A stretch of DNA of 64,000 nt, from NCBI GenBank assembly GCA_047638675.1, contig JBLIML010000004.1:1-64000 (forward strand), in the 5' to 3' direction. The DNA comes from WLWS01 sp047638675 (GTDB lineage: Bacteria; Pseudomonadota; Gammaproteobacteria; Eutrophobiales; Eutrophobiaceae). A program made the translations under genes and the position numbers. Each line of letters opens with the position of its first letter. Position 1 is the first letter of the stretch. Below the pieces are notes generated by a model. It was given only the letters and a program-made list of their open reading frames with translations. It was not told where the DNA came from and searched no databases. This document shows, piece by piece, positions 42,403 to 51,309 of this stretch.

Positions 42403-42849
42403 ATGAGTGAGATAAAACCGCTAAGCGACAAAGATGAGGCGCTAATACATTTACTACAATTGAATGCTCGAGAGTCCATCAGCAATCTGGCAAGACAACT
42501 GGGTGTTTCCCGAACTGCGGTTCAGGAAAGGTTAAATCGGCTTACTCGTCTTGGCATTATTGAAGGATTTACAGTAAAACTAAACCCCAATTGGCAGAAG
42601 AATCGGATATCGACCTTTATTGAATTGGTCATTGTTCCAAAAGAAGCCAGACAGGTTATATCGGCTCTGGAGAGCATGCCCTATATAAAAGCATTATGGA
42701 GTGTAAGCGGACGTTTTGATTTGTTGGCTGAAGCAAGTGCACCAACCACAGAAAAAATTGATCTCCTACTTGACGACGTTGGCGATATAGAGGGTGTTAC
42801 TCGTACTGAATCCTCGGTGGTGTTGTCGACAAAATTTGAACGCAGATAA
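42403..42849 (+). CDS. Lrp/AsnC-family regulator
   Basis: A 148-residue regulator. The N-terminal winged HTH is DEALIHLLQLNARESISNLARQLGVSRTAVQERLNRLTRLGII (about 11-53) and the C-terminal RAM ligand domain covers 65-145 with IKALWSVSGRFDLLAEA. Such proteins bind amino acids and switch metabolic genes. It is divergent from the ornithine decarboxylase gene, so ornithine, lysine or arginine are candidate ligands. Confidence 0.9.
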   Translation: MSEIKPLSDKDEALIHLLQLNARESISNLARQLGVSRTAVQERLNRLTRLGIIEGFTVKLNPNWQKNRISTFIELVIVPKEARQVISALESMPYIKALWSVSGRFDLLAEASAPTTEKIDLLLDDVGDIEGVTRTESSVVLSTKFERR

Positions 42850-43067
42850 GACTATTCATCGTCCTGACTTCAGCAAGAAGTTAGTCAGATAGAATCAGCT
42901 TCGATCAATTTAAAGATGGCTCTTCCGCAGAATCGGTGGGTGAAAATATACTATTCTTTTGAGCCCGGAAAAACAAAGCACGCGGGAAGCGCGAAGCCTG
43001 CCCTTGGGGTATGACAGTGTTTTTTTAACTGCCTTTCCTGTTAACCCATAAATTCTGCTGAAGACCC

Positions 43068-43772
43068 TCAAAGATTGTCAGACCAAAGACTATAGAGCTG
43101 CTTAGCCAGTTTACGACTCAATTCATAATTATCGACGCTTAACTTCAAGATCTCTTCGCTCGTTTGAACGCCATCACCCGGGGCAGGATGTTTTTCATGC
43201 AGTTCACTTGCCCAGTGCTTTATCATATCAAGCTCAATTTCTACATGAAATTGCATTGCCAACATTTTCTCGTATACGAATGCCTGGTTGGTACAAAAGT
43301 CACCACCAAGTATTTTTGTAGCGCCTTTTGGAATAGTAAACGTGTCGCTATGCCACTGCATGGCTTTCAGGTTTTCAGAAGAATTACCCAGCCATTGTGA
43401 AGCTATTTGATTAGTCTCCGGATATAAAGTCGACCAACCGAACTCAACAAGCGAGTGTTGTGTTACTTCGCCACCGAGGGCTTTACTGATTAATTGACCA
43501 CCCAAACAATGACCAATCACTGGTTGACCAGTTTTTTTCGCCGCTTTAATCAAGGTAATTTCCCTGAGCATAGCTTGGCTCGGCTGAGTAACACTTTCTA
43601 TTCCGCCCAGAAAACATAAACCTGAGAAACTGGAAAGATCCGATGGATCCGGAATCTCGTCTCCATTATTCGGATATAGAATTTGATAGGGCAATGAGCG
43701 AAGTTTAAGAAACGCCTCAAACAAACCGGCCTTGCTGGTATTAATGTGTTCGAAAATCAGTATTGGTTTCAT
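43068..43772 (-). CDS. class I glutamine amidotransferase-like protein
   Basis: A 234-residue stand-alone GATase domain like those annotated as GMP-synthase-like. The nucleophile is Cys89 in VIGHCLGGQLISKALGGEV, and the catalytic His is in AMQFHVEIELDMIKHW near 173-180. Related stand-alone proteins hydrolyse gamma-glutamyl compounds or act on unknown amides. It is a single gene with non-coding DNA on both sides (42850-43067 and 43773-44017) in which I see no further genes. Confidence 0.82.
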   Translation of the reverse strand: MKPILIFEHINTSKAGLFEAFLKLRSLPYQILYPNNGDEIPDPSDLSSFSGLCFLGGIESVTQPSQAMLREITLIKAAKKTGQPVIGHCLGGQLISKALGGEVTQHSLVEFGWSTLYPETNQIASQWLGNSSENLKAMQWHSDTFTIPKGATKILGGDFCTNQAFVYEKMLAMQFHVEIELDMIKHWASELHEKHPAPGDGVQTSEEILKLSVDNYELSRKLAKQLYSLWSDNL

Positions 43773-44017
43773 TTAGAGGTGATCCGTATTGTTCGGAGAC
43801 TGTGCTCACAGTAGTGACTGCAAGCGCTCGCTTTGCTATTTCATTCAATGTCATCTTTAAGAGTTGTTTTCGCGGACTAAGACTTCTATCCGTCGTAAAT
43901 CGAGTTTTTCGGCGGCGCTGGACATCATTCGCTTTTCTTGTAGGATTGGTCGATAAGCTTCAGTCTATATATTCTGTTTGCCAGCACAATGCTGATTAAT
44001 AAAAAGGCGTATCACCA

Positions 44018-44188
44018 ATGAAACAATGGGAATGCATTATGTGTGGTTTTATATACGATGAAGCGAAAGGGATTCCTGAAGAAGGTATTGAGCCAGGTAC
44101 AAGTTGGGATAACATTCCGGATAGCTGGTTATGTCCGGATTGTGGTGTGGGCAAAGCCGACTTCATCATGGTTGAGATTGATACCTGA
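44018..44188 (+). CDS. rubA: rubredoxin
   Basis: A 56-residue rubredoxin. Iron ligands are Cys6 and Cys9 (ECIMCGFIYDEA) and Cys39 and Cys42 (LCPDCGVGKADF), with the typical GIEPGTSWDNIPDSW between. It carries single electrons to oxygenases and desaturases. It lies 28 bp before the fatty-acid desaturase, so it is probably that enzyme's electron donor. Confidence 0.95.
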   Translation: MKQWECIMCGFIYDEAKGIPEEGIEPGTSWDNIPDSWLCPDCGVGKADFIMVEIDT

Positions 44189-44216
44189 TCACAGACCAAT
44201 ATAACGAGAGAATCAT

Positions 44217-45278
44217 TTGTTCTTGGTGAGAAAATTGAAAAAGATAATTAAGTTATTCAAAGAACCTCAAGGTGCCATTTATCACAGCCTCGCCTGTGGC
44301 TATGCAATTTTGATGTATATCCTGGGTATTGCAGGTCTATTTCAAACTAACTGGTTGATTAACTTTCTCTCCACTATAAGCCTGGCTCATGGAATGACCA
44401 TAGCGGCCTACATGATTCACGAGAGTGGTCACAACACCATCTTTCGTAGTAATGAAAATAATGCAAAATTAGGAAAATTCCTGACATGGATATGTGGTGC
44501 TTGCTACGGCACTTTTGAAGATATCCGATACAAACATTTTCGGCATCACGTCGATAATGATGATGTCGCCTGGTTCGATCATACGAATTATTTTCGACGA
44601 CACCCTGTTTTCACAAAGCTGGTAGAAATACTGGAATGGTTTTATATACCAGCGCATGATTTATTAATGCACTTTATCATGGTCTTTACTTCGTTCATTA
44701 TTTCTCAACGCCGTTACCAACGCGGGCATAATTTGGCAGCGATTTTAATAAGGGGTTTCATCTTCTTAGCGGTTCTCTACTTCAATACGAAAGCCGCTAT
44801 TCTTTATGCCACGGCTTATATGATCATGATTCAAATACTTCGTTTCATGGATAGTCTGCAGCATGACTATGGGTATCATTTAACATTATTTAGTAAGGAA
44901 GACGCACCTCTAAAGGGAAACAGCGAATACGAACAAGCTCACACTTTTAGCAATCCACATACCCTCAAATATGATTGCTTAAACTGGTTTACGTTGAATT
45001 TCGGCTTCCATAACGCACATCACGCACGTCCAATTGTGCCCTGGTACAGATTACCAGCGCTGCATCGAGAACTTTATGGAGATAGTCTGGATCTGGTCAT
45101 ACCTTTACTTGCACAGTTGAAGATGTTTCACAATTTTCGTGTTGAACGGGTGGTCTTTGGCGAGGCAAGAGAAGATTCGACAGTCGATACTAACGACGCT
45201 GAAAGTAATTTTCTCTTAGCTGCACAGCAAGCACAGGTATCCGGTGGCAATGCGGCATCATTTCTAACTTCATTCTAG
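44217..45278 (+). CDS. membrane fatty-acid desaturase, TTG start
   Basis: A 353-residue integral-membrane diiron enzyme. The three histidine boxes are HESGH (68-72), HFRHH (107-111) and HNAHH (265-269), as in acyl-lipid/CoA desaturases. Hydrophobic segments flank them, for example near 25-65 and 175-210. The start is TTG at 44217 with GAGAG 6-10 nt upstream; GTG 44226 is an alternative. The rubredoxin just upstream is a likely electron source. Stop codons of this gene and mmsA on the opposite strand share the same CTAG. Confidence 0.87.
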   Translation: MFLVRKLKKIIKLFKEPQGAIYHSLACGYAILMYILGIAGLFQTNWLINFLSTISLAHGMTIAAYMIHESGHNTIFRSNENNAKLGKFLTWICGACYGTFEDIRYKHFRHHVDNDDVAWFDHTNYFRRHPVFTKLVEILEWFYIPAHDLLMHFIMVFTSFIISQRRYQRGHNLAAILIRGFIFLAVLYFNTKAAILYATAYMIMIQILRFMDSLQHDYGYHLTLFSKEDAPLKGNSEYEQAHTFSNPHTLKYDCLNWFTLNFGFHNAHHARPIVPWYRLPALHRELYGDSLDLVIPLLAQLKMFHNFRVERVVFGEAREDSTVDTNDAESNFLLAAQQAQVSGGNAASFLTSF

Positions 45279-46804
45279 CTGTTGACTGGAAAAGAAAACT
45301 GCGCTTTTTCAATCGTGTCATCAGGCCAACGTTGTGTAATGGTTTTTCGTTGCGTATAAAAACGCACTGAGTCCGGACCATAAGCACTGAGGTCACCAAA
45401 AAGCGATCGTTTCCAGCCACCAAAACTATGGTAGGCAGCAGGCACTGGTAAAGGCACGTTCACACCCACCATGCCGACCTTAATGTTCTCAGTAAAGTAA
45501 CGCGCCATCCCGCCATCACGAGTGAAAATACATGTGCCATTACCGTATTCATGATCGTCAATCAGTTGCATAGCATGTTCCATAGAATCCGTTCTAAGCA
45601 CACATAAAACAGGGCCGAATATTTCTTCCTGATAAATACGCATATGCGGTTTAACGTTATCGAACAAACAGCCCCCTAGAAAAAAACCGTTCTCATGATT
45701 ACTAACAGATAAGTTTCGACCATCCACCACAAGTGTCGCGCCCTCTTCCTGGCCAAGATCAACATAAGCTCTCACTTTTTCGTGATGTTGTTTTGACACT
45801 AATGGACCCATATCATTATTATTATCGCTGCCGGGGCCAATTTTCAGATTAGAGATGCGTTTTGATAACTTGCCAACAAGTTCATCGGCGACTTCATCTC
45901 CTATACAGACTGCAACAGAGATCGCCATGCAACGTTCCCCACAGGAGCCGAAAGCGGCGCCCATTAGCGCATTTACCGTGTTGTCCATGTCAGCGTCGGG
46001 CATCACCAGGGCGTGATTTTTTGCGCCACCCAGTGCTTGAACGCGTTTACCATTTGCCGTACCTGTGGCGTAGATATACTCGGCGATGGGCGTTGAGCCA
46101 ACAAAACTTACCGCTTGTACGCGCGGGTCATGCAACAAAGTATCGACGGCTTCCTTGTCTCCATTGATGACATTGAATACTCCCTCAGGTAGTCCGGCCT
46201 CGCTAAAAAGTTCTGCGATAAATAACGAACAACTGGGATCTTTTTCAGAAGGCTTTAATATAAAGGTATTACCACAAACAATAGCCATCGGAAACATCCA
46301 CATGGGTACCATTGCAGGAAAGTTAAAGGGCGTAATGCCAGCGACAACGCCCAGAGGATGGAATTCTGACCAGCTATCAATCGCCGGACCCACATTTCTG
46401 GAATGCTCACCCTTTAATAATTCAGGCGCCGCACAAGCATATTCAACTACTTCGATGCCACGAATGAACTCGCCCCTGGCGTCGTCAAGTACCTTTCCAT
46501 GTTCTTCTGTAATCAGGGCGGCGATAGCATCCGCATTTTGTTCCAGAAGTTCTTTAAACCTGAACATAATGCGGGCACGTTTTAAGGACGGCGTATCGCG
46601 CCAGGCGGGGAAAGCCGCCTGGGCGTCCTTTATAGCATCCTCAACAATATCTTTGCTGGCTGCAGCAACATTTCGAATTACCTGCCCGGTTGCGGGATTA
46701 GTTACGGCTAACAATCGATCGTAAACGTTAACTTTTCTACCATTAATGTAGTGACCAACAATATCACTTGTGGATTCATGCTTTGCTAGTTGTATAGATG
46801 TCAT
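45275..46804 (-). CDS. mmsA: CoA-acylating methylmalonate-semialdehyde dehydrogenase
   Basis: A 509-residue aldehyde dehydrogenase of the MmsA type. The nucleophile is Cys292 (GSCGERCMAIS), Asn161 lies in TPFNFPAMVP, and QALGGAKNHALVMPDAD is diagnostic for MMSDH. It converts methylmalonate or malonate semialdehyde with CoA and NAD to propionyl- or acetyl-CoA, in valine, inositol and beta-alanine breakdown. It is transcribed 9 bp after an omega-aminotransferase that could form malonate semialdehyde from beta-alanine, a polyamine end product. Confidence 0.92.
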   Translation of the reverse strand: MTSIQLAKHESTSDIVGHYINGRKVNVYDRLLAVTNPATGQVIRNVAAASKDIVEDAIKDAQAAFPAWRDTPSLKRARIMFRFKELLEQNADAIAALITEEHGKVLDDARGEFIRGIEVVEYACAAPELLKGEHSRNVGPAIDSWSEFHPLGVVAGITPFNFPAMVPMWMFPMAIVCGNTFILKPSEKDPSCSLFIAELFSEAGLPEGVFNVINGDKEAVDTLLHDPRVQAVSFVGSTPIAEYIYATGTANGKRVQALGGAKNHALVMPDADMDNTVNALMGAAFGSCGERCMAISVAVCIGDEVADELVGKLSKRISNLKIGPGSDNNNDMGPLVSKQHHEKVRAYVDLGQEEGATLVVDGRNLSVSNHENGFFLGGCLFDNVKPHMRIYQEEIFGPVLCVLRTDSMEHAMQLIDDHEYGNGTCIFTRDGGMARYFTENIKVGMVGVNVPLPVPAAYHSFGGWKRSLFGDLSAYGPDSVRFYTQRKTITQRWPDDTIEKAQFSFPVNS

Positions 46805-46813
46805 TGCTATCCC

Positions 46814-48166
46814 TTAATCTATTTTTTTAATAATTTTAGCGATCTTGGCGAAAGCCTCTTCATATAAGTCCTGAGTAAAATTGAGGAAGGGAGAAAAAAC
46901 CAGTGTGTCCATCCCATTGCGCACCAGTAAGCCTTCAGCAAAACATTGTTTATGTATTTCAAAGCCGCGTGCGCCAGGCTCACCCTGCCGAGGGGCCAGT
47001 TCAATAGCGCCCATCAATCCAAAATTGCGTATATCGATGACATTTTCAGTCCCTTTAAACGAATGCAGAACTTCCTCAAACATAAGCTCGTTTTCCCGTG
47101 CACGCTCAAACAAACCTTCTTCTTCATAGACATCGAGCGTAGCAAGTCCTGCTGCAGCTGCAACAGGATGTCCTGAGTAGGTGTAGCCGTGAAAAATCTC
47201 AGCAGCATTTTCAGGACCCTGCATAAAAGCATCATGTATTTCTTTACGCACCAGCACTCCGCCCATGGGAATGACACCATTGGTTATTCCTTTGGCCATA
47301 GTGATGATATCGGGAATGACATCAAAACGCTGACAGGCAAAGGCTGAACCCACGCGACCAAATGCGGTAATGACTTCATCAAATATTAGAAGAATTCCAT
47401 GTCGATCGCAGATCTCGCGTAATCTTCTTAGGTAATCAACAGGCGGCACTAACACACCGGCAGACCCCGCAACCGGTTCAACAATCACAGCAGCAATATT
47501 TGAAGCATCCTCCAGCGTGATAATGCGTTCAAGGTCATCAGCCAGATGCGCACCCCAATGTGGTTGCCCACGACTAAATGCATTTTTTTCCAAATTGTGT
47601 GTGTGGGAAATATGGTGGGTGTTTGGCAGTAATGATGCGCTAAACATTTTTCTGTTTGCGGGTAGTCCACCAACAGACATGCCACCAAAATTCACGCCGT
47701 GGTAACCCTTTTCTCTACCGATTAAGCGAGTACGTGAAGGATTGCCGGATAGATAATGATAGCCGAGGGCAATCTTTAACGCGGTCTCAACCGCTTCCGA
47801 TCCGGAATTTGTAAAGAAACAATGATCAAAACCATCGGGCGCCAATCGTGTAAGGCGATCGGCCAATTCAAAGGCACCACGATGTCCCACCTGAAAGGTA
47901 ACGGAGTAATCAAGTTTCGCGACTTGTTTTTGTACGGCTTCAACAATTTTAGGATGACAATGCCCGGCGCCACTGGTCCAGAGTCCGGAGATCATATCGA
48001 GAATCTTCCGCCCATCGTTCGATGTGTAGTAAAAACCCTCTGCTGACTCAATCATGCGGGGACTTTCTTTAAATGCCCGATTGGCGGTATACGGCATCCA
48101 ATATGCGTCCATATTCGGGGCGGATTCAACTTCCCTTAGATGCTTATTCTGGATTTGCGATGACAT
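46814..48166 (-). CDS. omega-amino acid:pyruvate aminotransferase (beta-alanine type)
   Basis: A 450-residue class III aminotransferase with PLP Lys292 (TMAKGITNGVIPMGG), Asp263 (IFDEVITAFGRVG) and the TNSGSEAVET block (119-128). DAYWMPYTANRAFKESPRMI at the N-terminus is typical of beta-alanine:pyruvate aminotransferases (449 residues in Pseudomonas). With mmsA downstream it makes a two-step route from beta-alanine to acetyl-CoA. It is divergent from a PuuR-like regulator, so amino-compound control is likely. Confidence 0.88.
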   Translation of the reverse strand: MSSQIQNKHLREVESAPNMDAYWMPYTANRAFKESPRMIESAEGFYYTSNDGRKILDMISGLWTSGAGHCHPKIVEAVQKQVAKLDYSVTFQVGHRGAFELADRLTRLAPDGFDHCFFTNSGSEAVETALKIALGYHYLSGNPSRTRLIGREKGYHGVNFGGMSVGGLPANRKMFSASLLPNTHHISHTHNLEKNAFSRGQPHWGAHLADDLERIITLEDASNIAAVIVEPVAGSAGVLVPPVDYLRRLREICDRHGILLIFDEVITAFGRVGSAFACQRFDVIPDIITMAKGITNGVIPMGGVLVRKEIHDAFMQGPENAAEIFHGYTYSGHPVAAAAGLATLDVYEEEGLFERARENELMFEEVLHSFKGTENVIDIRNFGLMGAIELAPRQGEPGARGFEIHKQCFAEGLLVRNGMDTLVFSPFLNFTQDLYEEAFAKIAKIIKKID

Positions 48167-48354
48167 AACGGTTTTCTCTTTAATGTTAAAAATTAATTTG
48201 CAAGACGCAGCCTATGTTATTAAACTAAATTTAACAATATTTAAATAAGGATACTTAACTACCTGTTTTTAAAAAATAATTTATATTTAAATTAAGTAAT
48301 ATTTAACAGTTTAATGAGTGCTTAAACATCAGACCCATAAAATAAGACATTGCT
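48167..48354. promoter_or_regulatory. AT-rich divergent control region
   Basis: A 188-bp region, very AT-rich, between the aminotransferase and the PuuR-like gene. It repeats ATTTAA-type boxes (AATATTTAAATAAGG near 48236, TATATTTAAATTAAG near 48281, AATATTTAACAG near 48298) and has TTAAACT (48220-48226) mirrored by AGTTTAA (48308-48314). It is a plausible binding region for the adjacent Xre-cupin regulator. Confidence 0.4.
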
Positions 48355-48903
48355 ATGGAAGACATTGGTATACGACTAAAAAAAGCGCGACTGGCAAAAG
48401 GTTTGTCACAGCGTCAGTTGGCACTTTCATCGGGAGTCAGTAATGCGATGATTTGCCTCATCGAGAGAGGGAAAAGTAATCCTTCTCTGGGACTGTTGAA
48501 GAAAATTCTCGATAAATTACCAATTTCAATTTCAGAGTTCTTTAGCTTTGAACTGGAAGATGAGCCTGCAAAAGTTTTTTATGAGAAAGATGATTTGACG
48601 GAAATAGGTAGCGGTCTGATTTCTTATCTCCAATTGGGCAGTAACCGGCAGAAAATAAATTTGCAACTCATGTACGAGTGTTATCAACCAGGTGCCGATA
48701 CGGGTCGTTCGATGTTGCATCATGAAGCGGAAGAAGGAGGTATCGTTATTAGTGGTCGCATAGAATTAACTGTGGGTGACAGAACACGAATCCTTGGCCC
48801 TGGTGATGCCTACTTATTTAATAGCCGAACACCACATCGATTCAGGAATATCGACAAGGAAGCCTGTACGCTGGTAAGCGCCTGCACTCCGCCCAGTTTT
48901 TAA
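48355..48903 (+). CDS. Xre-cupin regulator, PuuR-like
   Basis: A 182-residue repressor: an N-terminal HTH (GIRLKKARLAKGLSQRQLAL and VSNAMICLIERGKSNPS, 4-50) and a C-terminal cupin (about 105-180) with HHEAEEGGIVISGRIELTVGD and GDAYLFNSRTPHRFRN. E. coli PuuR (185 residues) has the same layout and senses putrescine. It precedes puuD by 49 bp and is divergent from the beta-alanine-type aminotransferase, so it likely controls both. Confidence 0.88.
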   Translation: MEDIGIRLKKARLAKGLSQRQLALSSGVSNAMICLIERGKSNPSLGLLKKILDKLPISISEFFSFELEDEPAKVFYEKDDLTEIGSGLISYLQLGSNRQKINLQLMYECYQPGADTGRSMLHHEAEEGGIVISGRIELTVGDRTRILGPGDAYLFNSRTPHRFRNIDKEACTLVSACTPPSF

Positions 48904-48952
48904 AAGACAAAAGAGATAAATCAATAATAGTAGAAGTACATAGCGAATTAAT

Positions 48953-49723
48953 ATGACGAAGATACGAAAACAAAATAAAACCAGATTGCCGGTGGTCGGC
49001 GTGCCAACTTGTCGTCACCAAATCGGCGAGCTGGATTACGATTGCACCCAACATAAATATCTCAAAGCGCTCTATACCAGTGCAAAGGTATTGCCACTGC
49101 AAATCCCGTTATTTGCCGAACGTATAGAAGTAGATGCAATATTGGATAATATTGATGGCCTTATGCTGACGGGTAGTCATTCGAACGTTCACCCTCGTCA
49201 TTATGAAGCGACGACTGAAAAACCAGACTTCATGCTCGATACAGAGCGTGATGCTACCGTACTGCGATTGATTAGACCGGCAGTTGAAAGAGGTATCCCA
49301 CTTTTGGCGATTTGTAGAGGGTTTCAGGAATTGAATGTGGCTTATGGTGGCACATTACATTCAAGATTGGATCTTGTCGGTTCTTTCAACGAACATCGAG
49401 AGGATAAAAGCCTGGCTCTAGAGCTGCGATATAATAACGCGCATAGTGTTAATCTCGTATCCGGAGGACAACTGAATAAAATGTTAGATCTTGAGTTCAT
49501 AGAAGTTAATTCGCTTCATGGGCAAGGTATAAACAAGCTGGGAGAGGATCTCTTTGTTGAAGGTCGCGCAGAAGATGGATTAGTAGAAGCCGTAAGTGTA
49601 AAAGGCAGCGATAGTTTCGCAATTGGGGTGCAATGGCACCCGGAGTGGAAATCAACAGAAAATGCCGTGTCTTCTGTACTATTTTCAGAATTTGGCAAAG
49701 CCTGTCTTAAGGCGACAAGCTAG
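48953..49723 (+). CDS. puuD: gamma-glutamyl-GABA hydrolase, PuuD-like
   Basis: A 256-residue class I GATase-like hydrolase. The nucleophile is Cys121 (LLAICRGFQELNVAYGG), with His229 and Glu231 (IGVQWHPEW) completing the triad. LTGSHSNVHPRHY and NSLHGQGINKL are PuuD signatures. It releases GABA and glutamate from gamma-glutamyl-GABA. It follows the PuuR-like gene, about 34 kb from the PuuA/PuuB operon, so it might complete that pathway in trans or serve the second GS-like enzyme. Confidence 0.9.
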   Translation: MTKIRKQNKTRLPVVGVPTCRHQIGELDYDCTQHKYLKALYTSAKVLPLQIPLFAERIEVDAILDNIDGLMLTGSHSNVHPRHYEATTEKPDFMLDTERDATVLRLIRPAVERGIPLLAICRGFQELNVAYGGTLHSRLDLVGSFNEHREDKSLALELRYNNAHSVNLVSGGQLNKMLDLEFIEVNSLHGQGINKLGEDLFVEGRAEDGLVEAVSVKGSDSFAIGVQWHPEWKSTENAVSSVLFSEFGKACLKATS

Positions 49724-49958
49724 CGCTATTAATAATTTTGCTTAATTACTTCGTCAGCCCAATAGTGCTAATTTTTCATCTCGACAGAGTTGGTTTCAGT
49801 GACTTTACGACTCACAATGGCGCATCTTTTAATGTTGTGTTTGAAGGAATTACAACGATGTTTCAAATTAACTCATCCAGAGAGAAAATATTCCCGGGTG
49901 TTAAAGTATATTGGTCAGCATTAAGCCTGAAAGACAGTGTCAGAAATGATTGAGTTCG

Positions 49959-50045
49959 AATGTCCGCTTCCGTTGGTATAGCAGACCTTAATAACAAGCA
50001 AAATCACCTTGTGGGAATGACGGCTATGTGCCATAAGCGGACATT
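49959..50045. repeat. 87-bp inverted-repeat unit with a following 9-bp tandem repeat
   Basis: AATGTCCGCTT (49959-49969) and AAGCGGACATT (50035-50045) are perfect 11-bp inverted arms. Directly after, a 9-bp unit ACATTTTCG occurs twice exactly and once with changes (50041-50067). Similar GTCCGCTT/AAGCGGAC sequences recur between genes in marine gammaproteobacteria in my memory. Two short frames overlapping it (49738-49953 and 49960-50172) look non-coding. The rest of 49724-50266 holds the attC site at 50161. Confidence 0.55.
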
Positions 50046-50160
50046 TTCGACATTTTCGACATTCTGGCGAATTCCAGAATCCAGTCTATTTTTAAAGTAT
50101 CCTTCCCTTATCAATAACAAAATGGGGAGGAAGCATCATGAATTCACTGACACTGGAGCT

Positions 50161-50223
50161 GTCCAACTATAAGTCGCTCAACGACGACGCCAAAAAGCGG
50201 CGCGCGTTAGCGAGTCGTTAGCT
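50161..50223 (+). repeat. integron attC recombination site
   Basis: A 63-bp imperfect hairpin bounded by GTCCAAC (50161-50167, RYYYAAC core) and GTTAGCT (50217-50223, GTTRRRY core). Internal arms GTCGCTCAACGACGACGCC and GGCGCGCGTTAGCGAGTCG pair with small offsets around an AAAAAG loop, the asymmetric foldback typical of attC. It closely recalls the attC of aadA-type cassettes. No integron integrase is present, so it is a solo site or part of a degenerate array. The membrane-protein gene at 50267 is where a following cassette gene would start. Confidence 0.72.
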
Positions 50224-50266
50224 TGTCAATACTTAACTTTCACCTTGGACTGAGGATTTTACTATA

Positions 50267-50911
50267 GTGATCAAACTACAAAAGCTTGGAGGCTCAGCAG
50301 CAATTGCAGAAGCCCTAATTTACATAGCCATGTTCATTTTTTACGGTGCTTTATGGGACTTCCCACATGAAGCCAGCGTCGTTCAAAAGTTAGCTTTTTT
50401 ATCAGAAAACCAGTTATCTTTATCTATAATGAATTTCATAGGCTACGTTTTATTCGGGGTGTTGTTAGCCATTCTTGTACAGTCCCTCTACTCTATGCTC
50501 GAAGGAAATCAAAGGCCTCTAATTCAAACCGCAACAATATTTGGTCTCATTTGGGTTTGCATTATTATCTCTGGAGGGATGATTGCCAACTTAGGATTAC
50601 AATCTATTATAGATCTATCTATTTCTGAGACAGAACACGCTAGGGCTGTTTGGTTGGCTAACAATATTGTAGTAGAAGGTTTAGGTGGCGGCATTGAAAT
50701 TGTCGGGGGGCTATGGATGTTTCTTTTATGCGTTGATACTGTAAAAAATGGTGGACTCCCAAAAGGTTTGAGTGTTCTGGGCTTACTAATTGGCGCTGCT
50801 GGAATACTAACAATTCACCCGGCAGATGTTCTAACTGAAATATTTGGTATAGGTCAGATTGTTTGGTTTATATGGCTTGGAACCTTCATGTTACGTAACA
50901 CTAAAAGCTAA
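50267..50911 (+). CDS. integral membrane protein, likely an integron cassette gene
   Basis: A 214-residue protein with about six hydrophobic segments (near 8-30, 52-75, 85-108, 130-155, 160-180 and 190-208). The GTG start follows TGAGGA by 10 nt. It loosely recalls DUF4386-type membrane proteins, but I cannot assign a function. It begins 43 bp after an attC site and is bounded on the right by GCTAACGACGC, which resembles an attC arm. Its codon use is more AT-rich than the neighbouring sulfotransferase. These suggest acquisition as a gene cassette. Confidence 0.7.
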   Translation: MIKLQKLGGSAAIAEALIYIAMFIFYGALWDFPHEASVVQKLAFLSENQLSLSIMNFIGYVLFGVLLAILVQSLYSMLEGNQRPLIQTATIFGLIWVCIIISGGMIANLGLQSIIDLSISETEHARAVWLANNIVVEGLGGGIEIVGGLWMFLLCVDTVKNGGLPKGLSVLGLLIGAAGILTIHPADVLTEIFGIGQIVWFIWLGTFMLRNTKS

Positions 50912-51309
50912 CGACGCTTACGTATATTCGGTAATGGCTAATGTTTGCAGTGGGTCGATTGCTGCCAGTCGTAGGCAAGAGGTGTGACCGTCTGCTATCA
51001 AGAGTAAAGCATCCTGTGGCAGAAGCAGACCTGTCTACCGAACTCACCCGCCGCTACTTTTTACGTTCGGGTGGGGTGCCTTATTATGCATTTATTCTTG
51101 TTCTTCTCAACGCAGATAGGTAGAAAAGCTGCCTGACTGAACATATAGCCTGATACATTTTCAGGTTTAGTACCTAATTCAAGCATATCCCAATTGCTCT
51201 CATAAGATGGTCTTGTGATTCTTTGTTCAAGGCAGAGTAATAACTTGTTTGTGCATTGGGGTTTGCAATTGAGCACTCTGAACTTTCGCTATTCACTAAC
51301 TTACGACGC
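50912..51309. other. gene-free region, decayed cassette remnants
   Basis: No credible gene in these 398 bp. It starts with GCTAACGACGCTTACG (from 50904) and ends with CTAACTTACGACGCTTA (near 51296), which share CTAAC and GACGCTTA and may be degenerate attC arms. A GGGTCGATTGCTGCCAGTC sequence near 50952 resembles decayed repeats I associate with such regions. Confidence 0.35.

Noticed and set aside
49738..50172. Two short frames (71 and 70 residues) before the attC site
   Set aside because: They overlap an inverted repeat and a tandem repeat and show no motif, so they are probably non-coding.
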